Source of the DNA: CAZJQD01 sp964548165 [NCBI: uncultured bacterium]
GTDB lineage: Bacteria; UBA8481
Assembly: GCA_964548165.1 (NCBI GenBank)
Contig: CAZJQD010000025.1
Location: 1 to 55,056, forward strand
DNA: 55,056 bases
Direction: 5' to 3'
The position numbers and the translations under genes are program-made. Under the pieces are notes generated by a model. That model ran no database searches. It was not told the origin of the DNA and worked only from the letters and a program-made list of their open reading frames with translations. This document shows, piece after piece, positions 10,363-17,920 of the stretch; within the stretch, counting starts at the first letter, position 1, and each line of letters starts with the position of its first letter.

Positions 10363-10565
10363 TGATTCATCAATATGCCGCGCCTTGCCCCTCCTCGCCT
10401 TGAAGTCTTGGAAGTTTTTTGCGGGGGGGGTTGTGGGTAAATCCACCACCGGCATGCGATTTCAATCCGGTTTTGCTTTATCGTGTCGGTCTCAGCGGGT
10501 AGAATCCCCGTGCCGGCTTGGCTGGGGCGGGGCCTCTTAGCCGGCAGACGAGGTAAGGACGGGAT
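10363..10565. other. Leader region upstream of the ccmF-ccmH fusion
   Basis: This is the rest of a 394-base gene-free stretch. It has a run of eight G at about 10426-10433. A TAGAAT hexamer at 10500-10505 could be a -10 box, but no good -35 is present at the right distance (TTATCG at 10478-10483 matches only three of six consensus bases). No coding sequence or RNA gene was seen. Confidence 0.3.
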
Positions 10566-13052
10566 ATGGCTGAGTTCGGTTCACTGGCGCTCTTCCTGGG
10601 ACTCCTGGGATCGATCTGGGCCACGTTCGGCGGGCTTTGGGGCGGCCTGGGCGGGCAGAAGCGGCTCGTCGTCTCGGCGGAGCGTGCGCTCCACATCGCC
10701 ACCGCGGCCTCGGTGGTCGGCGCGGCCGTTCTCCTGCGGCTTCTCATCAACCGCGATTACTCCGTCGCCTACGTCTGGGAATACACCTCCAACACCCTGG
10801 GCACCGCCTACGCCGCCTCCGCGCTCTGGGCGGGCCAGGAAGGATCGCTCCTCTTCTGGCTGGCGGTGCTGGGCGTCATGAGTTCCATCGCGGTCCAGCG
10901 GAACCGCGCCATTTACCCGACGCTCGTGCCGCACGTGACCTGGGTGCTGGCCTCGACGATGCTCTTCTTCTACGTCCTGCTCTGCTTCGTCGCCGATCCC
11001 TTCAAGGGCCTGGTGGAGAAGTTTCCGGCGGCCGCCGGCGCGGACCTGACGCGGATCGACGGCAATGGCCTCAATCCGCTCCTCCAGAACTTCGGGATGA
11101 TCATCCACCCGCCGCTCCTCTATCTCGGCTACATCGGCTTTGCCATCCCGTTCGCGTTCGCGATCGCGGCGCTCGTGACCCGTCACCTGACTCCCGACTG
11201 GATCAAGACGACGCGCTTCTGGACGATCACGTCGTGGGCGTTCCTGTCGCTCGGGATCGTGACGGGCGCGAAGTGGGCCTACGTGGAGCTCGGGTGGGGC
11301 GGCTACTGGGCCTGGGATCCGGTCGAGAACGCCTCGTTGATGCCCTGGCTGACCGGCACCGCGTTCCTGCACTCGGTCATGATCGAGGAGCGCCGTGGCA
11401 TGCTGCGACGGTGGAACATCTTCCTCATCATCCTGACCTTTCTCCTCTCGATCTTCGGCACCTTCCTGACGCGTAGCGGCATCCTCCAGTCCGTCCACTC
11501 GTTCGCGCAGTCCGGCGTCGGCGACGTCTTCCTCTGGTTCATGGGCGGCTGGGCGCTGTTGGCGGGCGCGCTCTTCTTCCACCGCTGGGACGATCTCAAG
11601 CCCCGCCAGGACATCGACTCGCTCTTCTCGCGCGAGGCCTTCTTCCTCTTCCAGAACCTCATCCTCCTGGGCATCTGCGGCGCCGTGATGTGGGGGACGA
11701 TGTACCCGGTCTTCTCCGAGCAGTTCACGGGCGAGAAGGTCACGGTGGCGGCTCCGTACTTCAACCGCGTCATCCTGCCGCTCGGGCTCGCGCTCTTTCT
11801 CCTGACTGGCGCCGGGCCCATGATCTCGTGGCGCCGCGCGTCCGCCGAGAGCCTGAAGCGCAACCTCGGCCTGCCGGTCCTGGCGGGCCTCGTCTCGGCA
11901 GCCCTGGCCTGGGGCCTCGGCTTCGCCGACATCCTCGCGGCCCAGGCCTTCGCGCTCGCTGTCTTCATCCTCGCCGCGATCGCCATGGACATCTACATCT
12001 GCGCGCGCGCGCGGCAGAAGCAGACGGGCGAGGGCTTTGCCCGGTCCGCGTTTCTCCTGATGGATCGCAACCGCCGCCGCTACGGGGGATTCTTCGTCCA
12101 CGTCGGGATGGCGATCCTGCTCATCGGCCTCGCGGGCAACGCGTTCTCTCAGGAAGTCGAGAAGCACGTCACGCCGGGAGAGACCATGATGCTCGGCGAC
12201 TACGCGGTGCGCTACAACGGCTACAAGGAGCAGCAGGATCCGCATCGCGTCTGGCTGACCGCGGACCTCACGGTGCTGAGGAATGGCAGGGAAGTGGGAC
12301 GAGAAGAACCGGAGATCTCGATCTACTTCGCGGGAACCGATCGCGAGCAGCGCGCCAGCGAGGTGGCGATCCGGTCGCGGCCGCTGGAGGACCTCTACCT
12401 GATCTTCGTGGAACCGGACGGGCCCAACGCCACGATCCGGATGATGGTGCATCCCCTGGTCTCCTTCGTCTGGAATGGCTCGCTCATCGCCGTCATCGGC
12501 GCCTTCCTGGCGCTTGCGCCCTGGAAGCTCCCGTTCGCCTGGGCCCAGCCCGGGTTGGCGCGCCTCCTGGTCATCGGGCTCATCGGGATGCTCGCGGCCG
12601 CGGGCCCGTGGGCGGCCCCGGCGCGCGCGTACTCGGATGCGATCGGAGACCGGGATCCGGTCTCCGGGCACCTCATCTGCCAGTGCGGGTGCGGGATGCT
12701 CCTGGAGCAATGTGACCACGCCGCGTGCGGTTCGCGCGATCAACTGCTCCCGGAACTCGCCGAGCTCCGTGCGAAGGGTCTCAGCGAACAGCAGATGCTC
12801 GACGAGATGGTGAAGCGGCATGGGCTCGTGATCCTGGCCGCGCCTCCGCAGTCGGGCGCGCATCTTCTGGTGTGGATCCTGCCGTTCGCCGGGATTGTCG
12901 TGGGCGGCGTTGCGATCGCGGCGTGGTTGACGAGGAGGAAGCGGCCGGCCCCAGTGTCGGAGGGCGGGCCCGAGGTCACGAACGACGAGCTCAAGAGGGT
13001 CGAGGAGGCGCTCAAGGCGCACCGCGACGCCTCGGAACGAGGGGAGAACTGA
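10566..13052 (+). CDS. ccmF: CcmF-CcmH fusion: heme lyase and apocytochrome thioredox domain
   Basis: An 828-residue protein joining two cytochrome c maturation subunits. Residues 1 to about 660 are CcmF/NrfE: a polytopic inner-membrane protein with the tryptophan-rich heme-handling motif WGGYWAWDPVENASL near residue 248, the conserved NFGMIIHPPLLYLGY segment near residue 177, and a large periplasmic loop before the last helix. From about residue 690 the chain continues, after a signal-like hydrophobic helix, into a CcmH/NrfF domain (EQQMLDEMVKRHG, then a C-terminal transmembrane helix). The usual CcmH LRCxxCQ motif is replaced by CQCGCGMLLEQC (Cys 705, 707, 709, 716). CcmF joins heme to apocytochrome and CcmH reduces the CXXCH thiols, so fusion fits their known physical interaction. 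It is followed directly by a gene whose ATG overlaps its stop. Confidence 0.92.
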   Translation: MAEFGSLALFLGLLGSIWATFGGLWGGLGGQKRLVVSAERALHIATAASVVGAAVLLRLLINRDYSVAYVWEYTSNTLGTAYAASALWAGQEGSLLFWLAVLGVMSSIAVQRNRAIYPTLVPHVTWVLASTMLFFYVLLCFVADPFKGLVEKFPAAAGADLTRIDGNGLNPLLQNFGMIIHPPLLYLGYIGFAIPFAFAIAALVTRHLTPDWIKTTRFWTITSWAFLSLGIVTGAKWAYVELGWGGYWAWDPVENASLMPWLTGTAFLHSVMIEERRGMLRRWNIFLIILTFLLSIFGTFLTRSGILQSVHSFAQSGVGDVFLWFMGGWALLAGALFFHRWDDLKPRQDIDSLFSREAFFLFQNLILLGICGAVMWGTMYPVFSEQFTGEKVTVAAPYFNRVILPLGLALFLLTGAGPMISWRRASAESLKRNLGLPVLAGLVSAALAWGLGFADILAAQAFALAVFILAAIAMDIYICARARQKQTGEGFARSAFLLMDRNRRRYGGFFVHVGMAILLIGLAGNAFSQEVEKHVTPGETMMLGDYAVRYNGYKEQQDPHRVWLTADLTVLRNGREVGREEPEISIYFAGTDREQRASEVAIRSRPLEDLYLIFVEPDGPNATIRMMVHPLVSFVWNGSLIAVIGAFLALAPWKLPFAWAQPGLARLLVIGLIGMLAAAGPWAAPARAYSDAIGDRDPVSGHLICQCGCGMLLEQCDHAACGSRDQLLPELAELRAKGLSEQQMLDEMVKRHGLVILAAPPQSGAHLLVWILPFAGIVVGGVAIAAWLTRRKRPAPVSEGGPEVTNDELKRVEEALKAHRDASERGEN

Positions 13053-13534
13053 TGGTCACGATCCTGTTCGCCGTCCTGGCCATCGTGGCCATTCTCTGGG
13101 TGGTCATGCCGGTCATGGCGGAGACGGAGACGTCTTCCCAGGACGCGCCGCCGGAACCGCGCCATGATCCCGCGCGACCGGTCCTGGAGCAGATCACGGA
13201 CCTGGACCTGGAGTATGCGGCCGGGAAGATCCCGGAGAGCGCGTACAAGCATGTCCGCGCGGACCTGGCGGTCCAGGCGGCGGCCGCGCTGGCGGCGCGC
13301 GATGAGGCCTCCGCGGCGCGCGATGAGGCCTCCGCGGCGCGGGAGGAGTCTTCGATGAGGCCGCCTGAGACCAGGCCGCAGGCGGCGGGCAAGGCGGCGG
13401 TGAGCGCGGCGGCTGGTTCGGGTTCCAGCGCCGGCAAGAAGGGCAAGGCTTCGGCATTTTGCCCGGGTTGCGGCAGGCCGACGCGGCCGCAGGACAAGTT
13501 CTGTGCCGGGTGCGGCCGGAACCTGAAGTCCTAG
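13052..13534 (+). CDS. CcmI-like membrane protein with C-terminal zinc ribbon
   Basis: A 160-residue protein whose ATG shares one base with the preceding stop (TGATG), so translation is probably coupled. An N-terminal transmembrane helix (residues 1-23) is followed by a helix reading LEQITDLDLEYAAGKIPESA, which resembles the N-terminal part of CcmI/CycH. Then comes a low-complexity stretch with a 21-base tandem repeat encoding ARDEASA twice, and a C-terminal zinc ribbon with paired CxxC motifs (FCPGCG and FCAGCG). CcmI normally carries C-terminal TPRs that hold apocytochrome; here that part may be supplied by the separate TPR gene at 14152. The CcmI assignment is inference from position and the short helix. 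Confidence 0.6.
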   Translation: MVTILFAVLAIVAILWVVMPVMAETETSSQDAPPEPRHDPARPVLEQITDLDLEYAAGKIPESAYKHVRADLAVQAAAALAARDEASAARDEASAAREESSMRPPETRPQAAGKAAVSAAAGSGSSAGKKGKASAFCPGCGRPTRPQDKFCAGCGRNLKS

Positions 13535-13551
13535 TTCAAGGAGAGCGATCC

Positions 13552-14100
13552 ATGGCGAATTTCTGTCCCCACTGCGGCGTGAAGACCCCATCAGCCGGAG
13601 CCAGCTTCTGCACGGAATGCGGGAAACCGATCGGGGCCGCGGGGACCGGCGGCTTTGGAGCGAATTGGTTCCAGCTGACGGGGCTGGCGGCGACCGCGGC
13701 CTTTCTCGGGGCCCTGGTCTGGGGATTCACCGGGATCACGGCCGAAGGCCCTTCGTCCAGCGCCCCGGCGGGTGTCGCGCCGATGGCGGCTCCCGCCGCA
13801 GCGCCCGCGGCGATGACGATGCCCAATTCCTCCGCGCCCATGGGCCTGGCTCCCGGATCCCCGGGGATGAGCACGGACCCGGCGGGGAAGAGCTGGGACG
13901 TGAAGGTGGAGCAGGTGACGTCGCGCTTTCTCTGCGGGTGCGGGAACTGCGGTGACGACACGGTCTGGGCCTGCGACTGCGAACATCCGAAGGGGGCGCG
14001 CGAGGTGAAGACGTTCGTCACCGGCGAGATCCAGCGGGGACAGACCGTGCCGCAGATCATCGAGACCATCAAGGCCCGCTACGGGCATTTCATCGGCTAA
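13552..14100 (+). CDS. Zinc-ribbon membrane protein with second CcmH-like domain
   Basis: A 182-residue protein; the ATG has an AAGGAGAG ribosome site. It starts with a zinc ribbon (FCPHCG near residue 4, FCTECG near residue 22), then one transmembrane helix (about 40-62), an Ala/Pro-rich linker and a C-terminal domain of about 60 residues. That domain reads FLCGCGNC, then CDC, then EIQRGQTVPQIIETIKARYG. Its CxCxxC centre and the following helix match the CcmH domain fused to CcmF upstream, where CQCGC is followed by GLSEQQMLDEMVKRHG. It therefore looks like a second thioredox partner for the maturation machine, perhaps for unusual heme motifs. The opposite topology (cytoplasmic zinc ribbon, periplasmic CcmH domain) is inferred from the single helix. 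Confidence 0.6.
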   Translation: MANFCPHCGVKTPSAGASFCTECGKPIGAAGTGGFGANWFQLTGLAATAAFLGALVWGFTGITAEGPSSSAPAGVAPMAAPAAAPAAMTMPNSSAPMGLAPGSPGMSTDPAGKSWDVKVEQVTSRFLCGCGNCGDDTVWACDCEHPKGAREVKTFVTGEIQRGQTVPQIIETIKARYGHFIG

Positions 14101-14151
14101 CGTCCGGTACGACGCTGTCGGACCAGGAAAAGTAAGAAGGAGAAGAAGGAC

Positions 14152-14859
14152 ATGAACCAGAAGAACCTCGTTTTCGCCGTAGCCCTGCTCGTGGTTGGGG
14201 TCGCGGTGGGCTATGCCATCGGAAACAAGAAGGCGGACGCTCCCCCGGCGCCGGCCGCGTCGGAGCATGTTCACACGGAGGGGGAGGCACCCCATGACAT
14301 GCCGACGGATCATCCGCCCGCCGCGGACCGCGTCCCCGTCGACCTGGCGGCCATGGAGGCCCGGTTGAAGGCGAATCCCAAGGACGTGGATGCGTTTCTC
14401 TCGATCCTGGAGGAGCATGCGGCGCAGGGTAAGGCGGACCAGGTGGTGCCGAAGCTGGAGCAGGCCGCGACGCTGGCCGGGGATTCGGTCCCAGCGCTCT
14501 TGAGGCTGGCGGACCTGGCCTCCGCGGTCGAGCAGGGGCCTGCGGCGCTCGCGGCGGCGGAGAAGGCGATCCGCAAGGATCCGTCCTCGGCGGAGGCCTA
14601 TCGGCTCGCCGGCATGATCGCCTGGCATACGCTCAATGACAACGAGAAGGCCATCCGTTACTGGACGAAGTACCTGGAACTGGAGCCGACCGCGCCGAAC
14701 GCGGAGCTGATTCGCCGGACGATCGAGGCGTTGAAGAATGGCGGACCAGGAGCGGCGGCCGGAGCAAACGCGCCCGGTATGGGCAACGTGATGGGCGCCG
14801 CCGGGATGGGTGGCGCAGCGCACCCCGTGCCGGCCGGGGGCATGCCCCCGGGACACTGA
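14152..14859 (+). CDS. TPR protein, CcmI/NrfG C-terminal-like apocytochrome chaperone
   Basis: A 235-residue protein with a signal anchor at residues 6-25, a His-rich linker and three or so TPR units (KANPKDVDAFLSILEEHA, LRLADLASAVEQGPAALAAAE, AYRLAGMIAWHTLNDNEKAI). It ends in a Gly/Met/Pro-rich tail. Ribosome site AAGGAGAAGAAGG precedes the ATG. In System I cytochrome maturation such TPR proteins (CcmI, NrfG) hold apocytochromes for CcmF/CcmH; its position as last gene of the ccmF-ccmH operon supports this. It is paralogous to the next gene (shared AWHxLxDxE and LELxPxAP segments). A strong terminator follows 41 bases downstream. Confidence 0.7.
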   Translation: MNQKNLVFAVALLVVGVAVGYAIGNKKADAPPAPAASEHVHTEGEAPHDMPTDHPPAADRVPVDLAAMEARLKANPKDVDAFLSILEEHAAQGKADQVVPKLEQAATLAGDSVPALLRLADLASAVEQGPAALAAAEKAIRKDPSSAEAYRLAGMIAWHTLNDNEKAIRYWTKYLELEPTAPNAELIRRTIEALKNGGPGAAAGANAPGMGNVMGAAGMGGAAHPVPAGGMPPGH

Positions 14860-14900
14860 TCCCCTTTTGGCATCTTTGTAAGGAAGAGCATCTGTTGCGA

Positions 14901-14928
14901 AGGGAGGGCCTCGGCCCTCCCTTTTTGC
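14901..14928 (+). terminator. Rho-independent terminator of the ccmF-ccmH operon
   Basis: AGGGAGGGCC at 14901-14910 pairs perfectly with GGCCCTCCCT at 14913-14922, followed by a T run. This is a textbook intrinsic terminator 41 bases after the TPR gene. Confidence 0.9.
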
Positions 14929-14972
14929 TTAATGGAGCAGGCGGCATACCCACCCGGGATATGAGGGGACCC

Positions 14973-15135
14973 AACCACGAGAGACACGGAGGCGCGGAGA
15001 AACCGCGCCAGAGTTGGATTCCGGACTAGGGTTCACCGGTATTCCTACACCCAGTACGCCCAAACGAATGACTCGAACGACGAGAAGGCGCGCTTCCATG
15101 CCCGCGCTTCACCGTGCCTCTGTGTCTTTGTGGTT
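14973..15135. repeat. Dispersed inverted-repeat element, copy 3
   Basis: Arms 14973-15001 and 15108-15135 pair with several mismatches (left-arm core CCACGAGAGACACGGAGG; right-arm core GTGCCTCTGTGTCTTTGTGG). It belongs to the same family as the other five intergenic copies. It lies downstream of the terminator, so it is not the terminator itself. Confidence 0.7.
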
Positions 15136-15407
15136 CAATTTTGCGGACGGTCCGAGCCGATGCCGCGAGCGTTCGGACGGCGGCTTAGTGCCGCGTGGCA
15201 GTCAATCGAGGGAATCGGTTGCCTGTGTGCGCTTTAGGTTCGTCACCCCAAACCCCTTGTGAACAATAAAACCTCATGTGAAAAAATGTTGTAAAAAAGA
15301 TTTGCATATCATGGTGGGATTTCCGTAAATTGATACCAACAGATGCGATTAGTGGCAGGATGCAACGGTTGGTCGTTGCACAACGCCACAACCCTCAAGA
15401 GGTGCAC
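15136..15407. other. AT-rich regulatory region ahead of the cytochrome cluster
   Basis: This is the remainder of a 548-base gene-free stretch. Bases 15240-15345 are far more AT-rich than the surroundings and contain TTGTGAACAA (a small palindrome), two TGTGAA half-sites and several A runs. A promoter for the cytochrome cluster probably lies here, but I cannot name a convincing -35/-10 pair or a sigma-54 site. Confidence 0.4.
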
Positions 15408-16001
15408 GTGTTCAAAAAGGCAAAGAGCGGATTTGGCGAGGATGTCACGAACCGACTGCTCGTCAGCGTGGGCGTCGTGCTCATGCTTCTTGCCGCCTCT
15501 CTTGCCTGCGGGCAGGGACCCGATGTCTCCGGCCCGGCGCCGCGGCTGAACGCGGAGCGTCCCACGTCGGAGCAGCTGGACGCGTCGACCGAGAGCGCCG
15601 CCCTCGCCGCGAAGCTCAACGCATCCCCCGATGATGTCGACGCGCTGATCGAGCTGGCCGCGATCGAACTCGATGCCCTTGAACTCGACGCGGACACTGC
15701 GCCCGTGCAGCGGCTCGAAAAGGCGGTGTCCCTCTCGGCGGATCCGCGTCGCCTCCAGAATGCGGGCGTCTACCTGGCGCGCGCCGGCCGGTCCGAGGCC
15801 GCGCTCAAGGCGTTCGAGAAGGCCCTGGAAGTGGCGCCCGCGGACACGGATCTCCTCTATCGCGCAGGTCTCCTTGCCTGGCACAGCCTCGGCGACCACG
15901 AGCGCGGCGAGCGGCACTGGCGGAGGTTCCTGGAGCTGGCTCCGGGCGCGCCGCAGGCGGACGGAGTTCGCGCCGCCCTGGAACGGATGAAGGACGCCTA
16001 G
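15408..16001 (+). CDS. Exported TPR protein at head of cytochrome operon
   Basis: A 197-residue protein. I chose GTG at 15408 because AAGAGG sits five bases upstream; the frame is open further up to an ATG at 15330 without a ribosome site. A signal peptide (LLVSVGVVLMLLAASLAC) ends in a Cys that may be lipidated, although the lipobox is imperfect. The rest is helical TPR-like repeats, including LARAGRSEAALKAFEKAL and DLLYRAGLLAWHSLGDHE. It is a paralog of the TPR gene at 14152. Its place directly before a cytochrome gene suggests a chaperone for apocytochrome or for conduit assembly, but it could simply be a periplasmic scaffold. Confidence 0.65.
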   Translation: MFKKAKSGFGEDVTNRLLVSVGVVLMLLAASLACGQGPDVSGPAPRLNAERPTSEQLDASTESAALAAKLNASPDDVDALIELAAIELDALELDADTAPVQRLEKAVSLSADPRRLQNAGVYLARAGRSEAALKAFEKALEVAPADTDLLYRAGLLAWHSLGDHERGERHWRRFLELAPGAPQADGVRAALERMKDA

Positions 16002-16041
16002 GCTCATGATGGCCCGCGCCCACTTTTTGGAGGTTGTGACG

Positions 16042-16524
16042 ATGAAGAGCCTGGTCTGGATGTTGTCCGTCATGGTGGTGCTCGCCGGGTTCATGGCCCT
16101 GGGCACCCTGCCTTCGGCCTCCGAGGAGGCCGCCGCCGGCGGTCGCCCGACCTATGTCGGGGCTGCGCGGTGCAAGATGTGCCACATGCCCCAGTTCCGG
16201 GCGTGGGAGGCTGGTGCCAAGTCCAAGACCTGGGATCGCATCAAGGACGCGGCGGACCGCGACAAGTGCGTGGCCTGTCACACGACGGGCGCAGGTCAGC
16301 CCGGCGGCTTCACCTCCGCCGAGGCCACGCCGAACCTCACGGGTGTCCAGTGTGAATCCTGCCACGGCCCGGGCAGCGCGCACGTCGCCCTGCCCGCCTC
16401 AAACCGCGAGCACGCGGCCCGCGCGGCGACGATCAACAAGTTCATCACCGATTGCCGCTCCTGCCACAATCCGCACATCATGGACACCGCTGCCGCCGCC
16501 CGCGACACGGCTTCGCGGCGGTAA
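16042..16524 (+). CDS. Periplasmic tetraheme cytochrome c (c554-like fold)
   Basis: A 160-residue secreted protein; the ATG at 16042 has GGAGG seven bases upstream and an in-frame ATG at 16006 is less likely. The signal peptide is residues 1-26. Four CXXCH heme sites follow: CKMCH, CVACH, CESCH (in the ECESCHGPGS-type context typical of cytochrome c554 proteins) and CRSCH. The length and the YVGAARCKMCHMPQF opening resemble the first half of cytochrome c554/multiheme 'doubled CXXCH' proteins, and the same opening recurs in the 14-heme protein at 18916 (YVGSVACKMCH). It is likely a soluble electron carrier of the periplasm serving the adjacent beta-barrel conduit. Confidence 0.85.
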   Translation: MKSLVWMLSVMVVLAGFMALGTLPSASEEAAAGGRPTYVGAARCKMCHMPQFRAWEAGAKSKTWDRIKDAADRDKCVACHTTGAGQPGGFTSAEATPNLTGVQCESCHGPGSAHVALPASNREHAARAATINKFITDCRSCHNPHIMDTAAAARDTASRR

Positions 16525-16531
16525 TCCGATT

Positions 16532-17920
16532 TTGACGACCGGCACCACACACACGCGATTCACGGCCGCCGCCCTGGCGGCGGCCGTGGTCGCAGTCGCA
16601 ACCGTGATCGCGGCGTTGCCCGTGATGGCAGAGACTTTCCCCCCGGAAACCGAGCTCGGGCTTCATGGGTCCTTCTCGGTCTCCGCCGATTGGCGCCGCG
16701 CCGCGCGCAGTTCCGCGACCCGCCAGGACCTCGACCTCGGCTCCATGCTCGATGTCACCTACCGTCCCGACAAGGCCTGGGATTTCGCGCTCTCCGTGAG
16801 CGCCACCGGTGACGCCGATGGCCGGCGGCCTTCCTTCGAGCCCGGCATCTACAATGGCATCGCCGAGACCTACGATCGCGCCGTTCAGCCCTGGCTCTAC
16901 CGGGCCTATGCTCGCCGTCATCTCGCTATCGGCCTGGGCGACGGCAAGCTGACAGCCCTCACCCTCGGCCGTCAGTACACGACCGGCGAGGAGTTTGTCT
17001 GGATCGACGGCCTGGAACTCGACGGCGAGATGCCGCTCGGTTCCACGGATGCCACGTTCGCCGTTTATGGCGGCGTTCCCGTCAGGCTCTTCGAGAGCTC
17101 GGACGGTGACTGGCTGGTCGGTGGCCGGATGGGACTTCGCATCGGCCGTGCCCGCGTCGGGGTGGAGGCCTACCACGTCGAGGACGAGACGCTGAGTGGC
17201 TATATTCGCAAGGATAATGTGGGCCGCTTCTCCCTCGCGACGCCGATCGGGGACCGGGCCAACCTCTATGCCATGGTTCGCGGCATCGATGACGAGGGCC
17301 TGGATGCGCGCGCGCACCTCTCCGTCAACCTGCCTCGCGACATGCAGCTCCGCCTCGACGGCCGGATACAGACCGAGGCCCGGAGCGCCCATGCGAACGA
17401 GGTCGACGCGGCTTCGCTCGTCCTGGGTCGTGCCAGCGGCGTGATGCGCCAGGCCTACAACGAGGTCGGCGCGGATGTGCTCATTCCGTTGAGCGACCGG
17501 TGGTCCGTCGACCTCGGGGCTTCCACCCGCGAGTTCGATGATCCGCAGAATCTCAACAACATCAACTTCGACCGATTCTTCGCCGCGCTCATGGCGGACG
17601 GCCTGACGTTCGCCGGGAAGAAGGTCGGCGGTTCGGCCACGTTCGAGGCTTACCGTTCAGCCGCGGACTGGACCAGGACGGCCACGGGTGAGGCTCACAT
17701 GGACCTGACCGAGCGCCTGCAGGTCGGCGTTGCCTCCACGTATGCCCTCTACTCCTACGACTACCTCCTGAACCAGATTTCCAACGACGTCCGGGTCTTC
17801 ACGGCCAAGGCGCGCTACCGAGCCACCGACGCGCTCCGGTTCGACGTCCGCTACGATGCCGAGGACGACGACTACCGTCTGCACCACTACGTGCACGCAG
17901 GGATCCGCTATGACTTCTAA
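16532..17920 (+). CDS. Outer-membrane beta-barrel, candidate porin of a porin-cytochrome conduit
   Basis: A protein of about 462 residues. No ATG fits; the best start is TTG at 16532, seven bases after the cytochrome stop, giving a short N-region before a clear signal peptide (AALAAAVVAVATVIAALPVMA). The mature part is alternating-hydrophobicity beta-strands with periodic acidic turns (RYRATDALRFDVRYDAEDDD) and ends HAGIRYDF, a terminal Phe typical of barrels inserted by BAM. It has no Cys. It sits between a tetraheme cytochrome and a 13-heme lipoprotein, the arrangement of porin-cytochrome complexes (MtrB, OmbB and PioB types). No recognisable MtrB CXXC was seen, so the family assignment is by context. 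Confidence 0.65.
   Translation: MTTGTTHTRFTAAALAAAVVAVATVIAALPVMAETFPPETELGLHGSFSVSADWRRAARSSATRQDLDLGSMLDVTYRPDKAWDFALSVSATGDADGRRPSFEPGIYNGIAETYDRAVQPWLYRAYARRHLAIGLGDGKLTALTLGRQYTTGEEFVWIDGLELDGEMPLGSTDATFAVYGGVPVRLFESSDGDWLVGGRMGLRIGRARVGVEAYHVEDETLSGYIRKDNVGRFSLATPIGDRANLYAMVRGIDDEGLDARAHLSVNLPRDMQLRLDGRIQTEARSAHANEVDAASLVLGRASGVMRQAYNEVGADVLIPLSDRWSVDLGASTREFDDPQNLNNINFDRFFAALMADGLTFAGKKVGGSATFEAYRSAADWTRTATGEAHMDLTERLQVGVASTYALYSYDYLLNQISNDVRVFTAKARYRATDALRFDVRYDAEDDDYRLHHYVHAGIRYDF

Noticed and set aside
10500-10505. Sigma-70 promoter for the ccmF-ccmH operon
   Set aside because: TAGAAT is a fair -10 box but no acceptable -35 hexamer lies 16-18 bases upstream, so it is not listed as a promoter.
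14973-15135. Inverted-repeat elements as insertion sequences
   Set aside because: Only 140-190 bases long with no transposase fragment; kept as repeats of unknown origin.
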